DNA from: Opitutales bacterium
GTDB lineage: Bacteria > Verrucomicrobiota > Verrucomicrobiia > Opitutales > UBA2987
Direction: 5' to 3'
Length of the DNA stretch: 64,000 nucleotides
Assembly (NCBI GenBank): GCA_021772515.1
Contig: JAJFLU010000036.1
Coordinates: 62,001-126,000, forward strand
The number at the start of each line of letters is the position of its first letter. Position 1 is the stretch's first letter. A program made the position numbers and the translations under genes. The notes below the pieces were generated by a model, which was not told the DNA's origin, made no database searches, and saw nothing but the letters and a program-made list of their open reading frames with translations. Shown piece by piece: positions 15,001-27,000 of the stretch.

Positions 15001-18000
15001 TTGAGCGTGGTCGCCGCGGTGGTGGTGGCTATGGTCACGCTGTTAAAAGCCGTCGCGCCGACCTGATCCAGGCTGATCGCTCCGTTCTGCGACCGGATCG
15101 TCAGATTATTCGTATTCGCCACACTGCTATTAATATTGTTGGCCGCAGCGGCGATATCGATCGCGCCGCTGGTCGAGGATAGGGTAACATCTCCCGCAAC
15201 GGTGATTGCCCCATCGGTGGCTCCGCCATTGAAGTCGATCCCGCCCGTCGTGGTTGCGACATCTCCATTTAAAGTAATCCCGCCACTGGCAGAAGCCACA
15301 GTAAGTCCTGTCGCCGATACCTCTTGTAAACTCACCGTAGAGGTGCCCGCCGTCAAGGTGATCGCACCCATTCCGTTGCCAGTGCCCACGCCATCTTCAA
15401 TCGTGATCGCAGCGTCGGTGGCCGCATCCGTATTGATCGCCAGAGCCCGCGCTGTGGCATCACTGTCAACGGGGCCGGAGATGGTCACCGACCCCGCAGT
15501 GGCGCTGTTATCACCCTCGGTATCGATGGTAACGTTGGCATCCAGTATAATGCTGCTTTCCGCGTCCAGATCGACGTTGCCTGCGGTTCCGTTGAATTCC
15601 GTGGTGATATCGCCGCCGAGGCGGATTACATTGGCGTCGACGGTGAGGGCGCGGCCCTGTCGGGTGGCGCCGACGGTGGAATTAAACGCCACCGTTCCCG
15701 CATTGGCAGAGACGGCGAGATCCGCAGCAGTGGCATCGGCGGTGGCGTCTACGGTACTGTTAAAGGTCACATTGCCCGTGGTGCTCGTGATCGTGGTGGT
15801 TCCGACTCCCACATCGACCGTCTCGTCGAAAAAGATGTCGGTCAGGGAGGTCAGGTCGATGCCAGCGGCGAAGGCCACTTCCCCATCTGTGCGGACCGAG
15901 CCCGCCGTGTTATTGGGGTTGAAATTGATATTCACTTCCGCAGCGGCAGCCGTCCCAGAATCCAGGAATACCTCCGTGCCCAGTATCTGGGCGCCCACAT
16001 TCAAATCCTCGTCTTGTGCGGCATTATCCGAGTTGCCCGTCAGGCGCACCACTCCGCTGCTCGCATCGATCACCGCACCGGTGTTCTGGGTCAAAGCTCC
16101 CTGCGCAGTAAGCGTGATATTGCCGCCCGCCGTCAGATCCCCGTTAGTCGCCGTCAGGACGATGCCAGCGCTGGTTGCGTCGGTCGTGGCGGTGATGCTG
16201 CCGGTCGCCGTGACTGCTTCATCAAAGGTTAACGTGTCCCCGGCTGTGGCTGAGAGATTGGCTACATTGGCCACCGTGTCGAACATCGTGGTCCCGCTCG
16301 AATCCGTGGTCAGACTCTGGTTCGCCCCGGTCACATCGTTCAGGGAGATAGTCGAACCCGTGCTGGTCAGCGTGACGCTGTCCTGCAGAGTGATTCCGTC
16401 GCGGTTCAATGCCAAAACCCCGGTGCTCGTCGTGATGTCTCCGCCCAGGTTCGTCACGCTGGCTACAGTGCCCGCCGATACCGTAAAGCTAGTCACCGCC
16501 GTATCCTGCCCGATGTCGCCCACCGTGATGGTGCCGTCATCTGCGGTCAAAGTGAGATCAAAAGCGCCGTTTACCTCATTATTGAAGGTGATCGAACCGT
16601 CGGATGTGGTGCCTGTGGTGGTTATAACAACGGCCGTTCCGAGGGTTAATGGGCCAGTTACGGCCACATCACCTGCATTCACCGTGGTCGCGTCGCCTGT
16701 GTCCAGGTTACCGCTCAGAGTCGCGCCCTGTCCGGAGCTGATTGTCAGATTGCCGCCATCGCCATCGGTCGTGCCTGCGCCCCCCACACTACTGGCGGAG
16801 GTAAGAGTAATAGTTCCATTGTTGGCGGTGAGGGAAAGTGCCCCGCCATCACCGGCAGCAGCGTTTGCGCCGCCATCCAGGCTCACTGTGGTTACGACAA
16901 TGTCTCCGGAAGTCGAGGAGGCCGTCAACGAACCAGCTGTGCCGCCGTTGCCTGCGGCATTTCCTGCGCCGCCATCGGATGATACTGCATTCAGGGTAAC
17001 CGTTCCCGCGCCCGTGGCTGCGATGATGCCGCCTCCTCCACCGGCTCCACCGGCTGCTCCTGCGCTACCGTCAGCGGTAATGCCAGTGGCCACGGTGATA
17101 GCTCCCGCCGAGTTCAGCGTCACATTACCGGCAGCCTGTCCTGCGTCGCCACCGTTTGTGCCGCCCGTGGTGGTAATCGCGCCCGTGGTGGTGGCTCCGC
17201 TCGTGCTGGTGAGGGCCACATCGCCCCCGTCGGCGTCTGCAGCGCCCACCGTTTCGATGCTTCCGGTAGTCACCGTTGCGCCGGTAATGGTTACTCCCGT
17301 CAGATCCGCCGTATTACCCAAATTATTCAGCGAAACCGTGCCGGTGCCCGCGTTGATCGTCAAATCGAAGATCCCGTTGATATTCTCCGCTGTCGTTGTC
17401 ACATTACCGCCGCCGGTGGTGATGGTGACGTCTCCTCCCAGCGTAACAGCTGCCAAATTCGAAAAGTTCACCGCAGTTCCAACTGTGGTAATGTCGCCGT
17501 TCAAAGTAATCGTGGTGCCGCTGGTTAATGTCAGCGTGTCCACATCGACATTATCCAAAGCCAGAGTAGAGGTTCCAGCGGCCAAAGCCAAGGTATGCGG
17601 CCCCGCCACTGTGCTGGAGGCACCAAATGTGATCGGTCCGTCATTATTGGCACCATCTGCGTTGATGGTAACAGCATTGACCAACTGGATATTGGGTGCG
17701 CCATCGAGCAAAACTCCGCCAGCTCCGTCGGTGGATATACTACCACCCAGTGTGAGCACTCCGCCGCCGTTGAGATCGACATTGAGGGTGCCAAGAGGAT
17801 CGGCTTGACCGACCGACCCAAGGGCCACGTTGCCGCCGGTTGTGTCAACTTCCAAAGTGTCCGTGTTGGCGGTGTTGAACCCAACATCGCCGCCATCCAG
17901 TAAAATATCACCGGTCGAGGCAGCCAGTGTGCGCACCCCGTCGATGTCCACATTGGTCGCTCCGCCGAAGTCTATCCCGCCGGTTGTGGTCGTTATGTTG

Positions 18001-21000
18001 CCAAACACATCGGTCTCCCCTGTCGAGGTTACTGTCAAGGAGAGAAGATTCGTGCCCCCGCCGATTGTGCCGAGATCGATAGCGCCGGAACCGGTGGCGA
18101 GGCTCAGGTTAAAAGCCCCGTCAACCAGATCCAAACTTGCGGTGCCCATATCGACCGCCGCGTTCGTTGTGGTGATGGACACATCGGCGCCGAGGGTTAT
18201 GGCCAAATTTATCGCTCCGGCGTTGTCGAAGTCAATTGCTCCAACGCTTGTGATGTCACCGTTAAGGGTGATGGCGCCTCCAGTTCCAACAGCGCCGCCA
18301 CTGGTATTGATGAGTAAGCTGCCGAGCGCGCTGCCGCCGCCGAGTGTGCCGAGATCGACCGCGCCGCCAGTGCCCGTGCCGGTGTTGGCATTGATTGTCA
18401 GAGTGCGAGCAGCCGTAGTGTCACTGTCCACAGGTCCGATTATGGTAACGGAACCGGCGGCTTCGTCGTTGTTGGCATCGGTATCGATAATAATGTTGGC
18501 AGTCAGGGTGATCCCTCCCGCAGCGGTGATCGAAATATCACCGGTATCGGCCGCATTTTCCGTGTTTATATCATCGCCAAGCTCCACCTTGTCAGCCGTT
18601 ATCGTGAGGTCATTGAGTTGCCGTCCGGCAACACCCCCGATCCGGTCCACGGATACCGTGCCGTTCGAGGCGGTCAGCGTGAGATCGTCATCCGCATCGG
18701 TGGCAGCGTCCGCGCTAATATCTCCTGCAAAGGTAATGTTACCCAGCGAGCTTGTCACCGCAAGGGCCGTATTCCCGTTGAGGGTAACATCGTCGCTGAA
18801 GGTGACGCCGTTCACTCCGGAGATGTTTGCCGTGGCGATGTTAATGGCGCCCGCGCCGGTGTTATCGAATGTGACCGTGTCCTGGCCTGTAATATCGGCG
18901 GTTACTGAGATGGCGCCGGTTGCGGTCGTGACCGAGATGGCCCCAAGGGCGCCAACGGTCTGGCCGAGTGTGATGGTGCCGGTATCCAGAACATTAAATG
19001 TCAGGCTCCCCAGGCTGTTGGTGAACCCGGCAGCCAAGGTGACGGCAACGTCTTCGTTATCAGCGGTACCCGTAATAGTGGCGATGGGTGCGTCGATATC
19101 TGTAATATTCAGTGTTAGTACGCCCCCGGCTGCATTATCGTCGGAAGCGCCTATCTGGGCTTCGGTGCCAGCATCGACATTAGTGAGGTTAGTGGTGATC
19201 CCACTACCCAGCACATCGGCGTAAGCGCCCCCGTTGCTGGCCGTGAGGGAAAGGTTGCCAGCGGCCCCGGTGGAGAAATCGACTGCGGTGCCGGTTGCGC
19301 CAATGCTTTGTCCGGCGATAACAGTGGTTGTTCCGGCGGCGCCTGTCGTAACATCTGCGACGGCATTATCGGTAGTGGAAAGGAGCGAGCCAGCCGCCGT
19401 TATATTAACAGAAGTGGCGCCGACGGCAGTCACACCGGCATCACCCACGCTGATATCACCCGTGCCATTGGTTGTAAGGGCGATGGTATTGCCCGCAGTG
19501 CCAGTATCGACATTGACCGCCGAGATGGAGCCGCTGTTGGCGGTGGCGGAGAGTGTTCCATTGGCGGTATTAACGAGTGTCATCGTAATGTCCCCGTTGT
19601 TAGAGGTTATGGAAATGGCTCCACCTGCCTGGGCGTCAACATTGGTGGCAGTGACGCCGCCGTTGCTCGCAACCAGAGTAATATCGGAGCCTGCGCCATT
19701 GGTATCGACATTGGTGGCCACGAGGTTTCCGTTTCCAGCGGTCAGGCTGATGGTGTCGCCAGCCGTAGCGGTGTTAACCGTGGCAGAAGTGATGCCTCCG
19801 GTCGTGTTGACTACTATAGTACCATTGGCCGCAGTTACGCTGGTCAGGGCCAAATCCTCATCTGCCAGAAGCTCGACATTACCAGCGGTATTGGCGGCGA
19901 TAGTGGTCCCCATCCCACCGGAACCGAGGGCGTTGAGGAAAACCCCGCCGGAGGTAGCGTTGGTGGCCGTAAGAGTAGTAGCATCTACTTCGAGGCTGGC
20001 TGCCGCGCCAGTTGCACCGATACCGGTTGCAGCGCTCAAGGTGACTGTGCCACCGATGATGTCATTGCCGGTTGCCGCGTCGAAGTCTGTGATATTTAAG
20101 GAAACGGAGGTCACCGTCACCGTGGAATCCGGTCCCGCAAAGAGGTTGGTTACCTGAACGAGATCTTCAGCGGTAACGGTGATGTCGCCATTGCCGATCT
20201 GGTTGACCAACGCAGTCCCGTTCATAGTGACGGCGGCTGGACTATTATCGTTGTCGAAATCGGCCGCCAGAGTTATAAGCCCACTATCTCCGGTCTGGAT
20301 AAGGGATCCGGTATTGAGCACAATATTACTACCGGCGTTGAGAGTGATTGCTCCAGAATCAGATTTTAGAACTACCCCTGTATTAACTGTTATGTCGTCG
20401 TCGTCTCCACCGTCGTCGGTTGCGGTGAGAGTAATTGTGCCCGAACCGGTCTGAATATCGTCCGTAGCGATTATTGCGGTTTCGGCCGTGACGCTTATGT
20501 TCCCCTGATCGGCATTATTGATCCCATTAATAGAAACCGTACCGTCTGAAATCACTTGCACATTACTGGAGGAACTGGCGACATCCTGGTTTGCCACTGA
20601 GAGTGTCAATGAATTGCCGTTAACGCCCGTGCCAGTGAGAATTTCGATCGCATCGGTCGATCCAACTCCGCCCACGGCATCGATGGTGACGGTTCCCGTA
20701 TCTGTTCCGGTAGCGGCGGCCGCAGTGGCAAATGCGAAGTTATTCGCCCCTGCATTAGTGTCGGTAAGCGCCCCTGTAAGGTTGAGGTCTAGCGTCCGGC
20801 CTGTCTGCAAGGTGAGGACGGAACCGGAAGCCATATTGCTGCCGTTAAGGGTGAGGTTGTAATTCCGTGTCGCTTCGTTACCGTCGGCAGTGGCGAAATC
20901 GATGTCATTTGGCCCGACGGTGATATCTCCGGCTGCGGCATTGCCAATGGTCAGGGTGGCGGCAGCACCAGTGCGCAGTAATAGTAGTTCCACCGCTGTT

Positions 21001-24000
21001 AGATCGAGATCCCCGGGGGTGCCCGCATGCCCTAGATTGATGTCGCGACCCGCAGAAACAGGCTGCAAGGTGATATTACCGGCACCGCTTGTGGTAACTG
21101 TAGAGGTAATGTCGAAATCATCCGCTGTGCCAACAAAATCGGAACCGGCAAACACTACGATTGCGCCACCGATGGTGAGGGCGTTGTTCGTCCCGAGTGT
21201 AACGGTGACGCCACCGTTTGTAGTGGTAATAGGGCCGATCGTGAGGTCGCTTGTATTGGTGATATCAAGCTGGCCGATCGTGGTGGCGGAGATGGTCGTG
21301 ATATCGAGCTCAATATCATCGCCGCCCACGCCGAATTGCGAGGTGGTTGCGCCAGTGGTGTCAAGGGTCAGGGCGTCCGCCTTGACATTTAGGAGGCCGA
21401 GGTTGTTGTCCACCGTATTGGCCCGCATGTTGAGTGTCACATCACCGCCGCCACCAGCCTGGTTGGTGCTCACTTCGGAAATCAGAAATGTGTTCAAGGT
21501 GATGGCTTCACTGATATCACCGTAGGTTATGGTAATATTACCCGTAGTGGAACTGATGGTGCCCGAATTATCCGCCTGCTGGATAATGCCATCGCGCAGG
21601 GCGTCGATGTCGATGACACCCGCCCCATTGGCCGTAATGGGGTCGTTGACGGTAAGTACCCTGTTTGTTCCAGCACCGTCGGAAGTATCGATCTCCAGGC
21701 CGATATCGCCATTGGCAACCGTGAGGATGCCGCTGAAGTTGGTGCCGAGGAGTTCGGATGTGCCGACCGTGACGTCATTTAATTCGACAAGGAAAATATC
21801 ACCCGATGTGCGTGTGCGCGCGGCGAGAGTGCCTGCATTTATGCGGAGACCGCTGGCGGTGCCTCCCGCCCCGAGGGCGATGGTGTTGCTGGAACCCAAG
21901 ATGCCGGTGGCCGAATCGAGGGTGAGGACGTCCGCTTCGGTAATGGTAAAGGCTCCGCTGTCGTTGATTACCCCGGCGGATATAAGGGTGAGATTGCCAT
22001 AGGTGGTGGACCCGACATTGGCGTCAACCCTTATGCCGTCAGCGGTTGTGGTGGACCCGATGACAACTCCAAACCCGGCAGCCGATGTCGTATTCAATGA
22101 AGCGAGCTCGGCTTGGGATATATTGAACTCAAGTCCGGCTCCGCCCAAAGAGACCGTGCGGTCGCCGCCAGCACCGGATGTGTTGGGAATAAGAGAGATA
22201 ATGGCATCGCCAACATTGATGTCACCCCCCGAGGCTCCATCCAATGTAACGTCAGCCGCTGTGATGCTGATATTGGCGTCGGCTCCGGCGGTAGAATCCG
22301 CATCGACATCCGCTCCATTGGCCAAGTTAAAGTCATCAGCCCCGGAGGCGTCATCATTATCCGAATCGGCGATGATGGTAATGACTCCAGCAGCGCCGCC
22401 AACTCCGTTGTGGCTACGCACGATTCGGTTCGTGCTTACTGTGACAGAGCCGGTAGCAGCCAGTGAAATCGTGCCGCCTTCTGTCAAAATTGCAGACTCA
22501 TTTGCCTCACTGTCAACATTGGCATCAATATTGGCCTCGGTGCCGTCGGTGCCAGCAGTTACGGTTACCGTGCCTGTACCTTGCGCATCGATAAAGTTAT
22601 CTGGTGAAATGATAATATTATCGGCTTCGCTGGTTAGGGTAATCGAGCCGTTGTTGGCGGCTCCCGCAGCGATGTTGCTGAGGGTGCTCGCTGTAATGAG
22701 GTTAGGCACTCCCACGCCGGTGCTTCCTGCAGTCTCAATACCTACGTAAAGCGTGCCCCCGCCAGCATCCTGGTTGATGAAGGCGTTGCCATCGCCTGTG
22801 TTGGCAAAGGAAGCGGCCACCCCAGAGGTAGTTGCCGTGCCATCGGCTCGCAGGTCAATGGCGGCACCCGCCGCACTGCCGCCGATATTCGCGCCTGCAA
22901 TAAGCGCAATGGCATTTCCGATGATGTATTCGGTGGCTGATACCTGCAGAATGTCCTGGCTGGCATCCAAGGTTATGTCGTCAGAGGCGCTGACTGTGCC
23001 GCCAAGAGTAATGTCGTCATTATTTCCCCCGCCCGTATCGACCAGGTGAACGAATATGTCGCCGTCGGTTCCATTGGCATTCAAATCTATTCCGGTCGCC
23101 AAGGTGAAAAAGCCTTCCCGCACGGTAATTTCGATATCACCGTTGGTCGTGGTAATGCCGGTCAAGCCGATAGCCTTTCCGGAAAGGTCGCCCACATCAA
23201 GACCGGCCTGAGCGGGGGTCGTCTTCTGGTTGAGGAATACACCGGTTCCGGCGGTGGCGGCCACTGTATCGACGTCAATATCGATCGGTGTGGCCGTAAG
23301 ACCGATGGAAGCATCCGCGCTCAATTCGAGAGTCCCTGAGCCATCGGTGGTGGCAAGGACATCGCCGCCGCCATTGGTGATGTTATCGTCCGAACGGAGC
23401 GCAATGTCGCCGGTTCCGGTTGAGATATTGGCATTGATAGCAAGATTGGAATCGGTAGCAGTGCCTTCAGCCGTCTCATTGGCTTCCAGGAAAATGTCGC
23501 CAGTTGTTAGGGTAGTTATCGCCTGCGAAACGGTGATGGCGCCTGTCGCGGTGGTGACGACTTCGATGTCGGCGCCAGCGGAGGCGGTGATGCCGACTGT
23601 GTTTGTGCCAAAAAGAGTAGTCGTGGCGGTGGCGACGGTGGTGATATTAAGGGCGTTGGCTTCGTTGATGAAGACTCCACCGCCATCCGCATCGGCGGCA
23701 AGGTTTACAACATTGGTTTCGATGCGATTAGCAGCACCGGTGGCGCCGATGGCCGTTCCGGCTAGTAGCCGAGCCGAGCCGGAGGCACCGGTAGCCTTTA
23801 TCTGACCAGTGCCATCGACAATACTGCCTGCCCCGCCGACGGCTGCGCTGATTGTAATCTCACCGATGCCATCGCCTAAGTTACCTGCGTTTGCATTGGT
23901 GCTAATGACATCGGCAGACAGGGTGATATTGCCTGAGGTAGTTAAAATAGTAACATCGCCGTCTGAACGGGCATTAACTTCGCTGTTGATATTAATCGCC

Positions 24001-27000
24001 GCCGTGTCGGTGATCTCGATATTGCTGGCTTTGGTATTGACCCCGGCGCGGTTGGTGCCGGCAATAGTGAGATTGCCGATGGACATGCCGCCGGTATCGG
24101 ATAAGAAGATATCGCCAGTGCCGGTGGACTCGGCGGCGAGGTTAGTAACCACAAGATCGAGAAAATTACCCGAAGTTCCAATGGCTCCAGTGGCGGAGAG
24201 TATGACGCTTGTTGCGGTAACGTCGGCTTCGGCAGCGCCACCATCAGTGATGGCGCCGCTATCGGCAATGAGTATAACGTCGTTTCCTGAGAAATCCATC
24301 GCTGTCACTGAAATGGAATTTCCTATAACGGCGATATCGCCCGTTATGCCAGCCGGATTGTTGACACCGCTGATGGTGACGGCGGTAGTATTAGTGGCAT
24401 CACCCAAGGTGAGCACACCGGAAGTGGTGAGCTTGCCGAAATCAGCATCAGTAAGGTTAAACGCTCCGGCTCCGCCACCGAGCCCCAGGGTGCTTGCTCC
24501 GACTGGCTCGATGGTGATGCCCCCTGCACCGGTGGTGATCGATCCGGCACCGAAAACGAGGTCTGTGGCGATTAGGGTGGTAAGATCATTACCTGTGGCG
24601 GAGCTGATGGCTTCATTTATGGTAATGGCACCGCCAGCGGTGATATCGATGGTGCCGTTGAAGGTGGAGACACCCACATTGGCGCTAATGTCACCGATGA
24701 TGAGGCCGTTGTTCTCCGATATATCGATATTGCCCGCCCCGGTGGCGCGAGCCTCAAGATTCGCAACCGTCGTATCCAGGCTAACTCCGGTTACAGAATC
24801 AGCAATCAAATTGGCTGCCGTGATGTCGTTAGTCCCATCGGCGTCAGTAATGGCACCAGAACTGCTATCCAGGTTGACGGTAGTCGTGGCCGATATCACG
24901 CCGACCGCAACATCACCAGTTTCACCAATCGTCACATTTCTGGCTCCGCTGGCATTGACGGTGCCGAGAGCGTGAGTTCCAAGGTCCAAAAGAATATCAT
25001 CGGTGGCATTTCCCCCGGCGATCAAAGTTGTCGTGCCGGTTGTCCAAGCGCCACTATCGGTAATAGAGGCATCTTCCGTAATCTGGACCGTTCCGCCAGT
25101 TACTGTTAGATCGCCAAATGTATTGGTCGCCGTGGTGAGGGTAATCGCTTTACTATTTTGGGCTGATACGGTCAAAGGAGCGGCGCCCAGTTCCCAGGCT
25201 GATGCCTGCGTGATGGCATCGTCCTCAGTAATCGTCACAGAGGAGGGAGTTGAACCAATGGCGATATTTCCAAGAGAATTTCCCGTATTATTCAGTGTAA
25301 TCGCATTTGCCCCGGCGTTTAAAGTCGTTGTGCCGGTGGTGGTCCACGCCCCGCCGTTGGTAATGGCGGCCGCTTCTGTGATCTGAACGGTACCGCCGGT
25401 AACAGTCAGATCGCCGAATGTATTTCCGGCGGTCGTCAAAGTAATGGCATTGCCTGTGGAATTAATGGTTGTCGCGCCAGTCACATCCCAGTCCCCGCCT
25501 TGCGTTATGGCGGCATTTTCAACGAGGTTGAGGGAAGATACGTTAGCCCCAACTAAATCTATATTTCCAAAAGTATTACCGGCATTGCTTAGCGTAATAC
25601 CACCAGTACCGTTCATGGTAAGAGTGGTCGTCCCAGCAGTTATAGCACCTGTGAGATTGATGCTTGTGTCTGCGGTTACCCCCAGCGCGCCAGCGCCAAG
25701 AGTCAACGCCCCTGCTCCAGTGACCTGGCCCGTGGCCGTGACCAAACCAGCGCTCATGGTCAGCGTACCGTCTGTGTCGGCATCCAGAAGTATGGTGTTG
25801 TTAATAAAAATATCGTCATCTGCATTGAAGATAAGGCTGAGTTGATCATCGGTGCCTCCGCCTTGATTGATAGCGCCTGTGACAATAATGTCATCGTCCG
25901 CATTGAGGGTCAGCGTTTTCCCGGTTCCGATAGTATTAAAATTAAAATCGGTAGCAAAGGTTATTATACCGGTGCCAACTCCATCCACAGCCGCCCCCGC
26001 GTTGGCGGTGTCAATAACTACATTACCACCTTGAAGTGCGGTCACCAGAGTTCCCTCGCTAAGAATGGATGTTGCAGTATTAGCGCTTATCGGTTGGAAC
26101 GGAGTCGCCGGTGTAATTTCGGAATCCGCCATAGCATTGCTAATATCGATATCTCCGGGGTCGATAAGGAATGTCCCGTGGTTCCCATTTTGGGCAAGGG
26201 TAGTAACGCTGCCTTCAACTTCAACGTAGTCCAGGCCGGAAACTTCCACGTAGCCACCATCGCCAGAAGCAGAACCCCCGCGCGCCTCAATCTCCGCTCC
26301 ACTTCGAAATAAGGCGATTCCTGGAGTAAATGCTATTACTTCGCCCCCGTCTCCATTGTCCCCGGCGTTGGCTGTGGTGAGGCTATCCGCCCCAATATCA
26401 ATAACACTGTCGGCGTTGAAAACGATGTTTCCGCCGTGGCCGCCACCCGCGCCGTCGGCATGGACTTCTCCGAACTGCCCGACACGGTCGCCTTCTAAAA
26501 TCACCGCGCCGCCGTCGCCGTTGACGGTGCCGGAGGTGTCGATGTAGCCGGTGTTGATGACGTCGCCGCCGGTCAGGCCGGAGACATCGATGGTGATTTT
26601 TGAGCCGCCTGCGCTATCGAAGTCGAAGGTGGTTTCTCGCGCCCCGAGGGCCACAGTGCCGCCTTCTGCGGTGATCGAGCCTGCGTTGGTGATGAATTTT
26701 GCCAAAAGGGTGGCAAAGTCATCTACCCGGATAATGCCTTCGTTGGTGATGGAGGCATCTGAATTACCGGAGAAGATATTGCGCCCGGCGAGGAAGTCGG
26801 CATCGGTGATGTCGAATGTGGAGGCTATGAGAGCCCCGGTATCGATGGTGGCATCCTGGCCAAAGTAGATACCTGCGGGGTTGACGAGGTAGAAGTGGCC
26901 GTTTGCCTGCAGGCTGCCCAGAATTTCGGAGACATCTCCCCCCATAACGCGCGATAGGAGGGTGGATGTGTCTGCGGGCTGACTGATGATAACGGAGTTT

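Larger units (their letters stand above)
11900..18600 (-). repeat. Long-period (~3 kb, ~1,000-residue) internal repeat of the giant adhesin
   Basis: Recognisable landmarks recur about 3 kb apart inside the adhesin gene: 13372 with 16396 (3,024), 14261 with 17237 (2,976), 14381 with 17357 (2,976) and 14901 with 17904 (3,003). A third set near 11934 sits 2,967 before 14901. All spacings are multiples of three. The copies are diverged but keep the same order of sub-motifs, including a glycine-rich block, so at least two and probably three units arose by in-frame duplication of about 990-1,008 residues. Confidence 0.75.
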
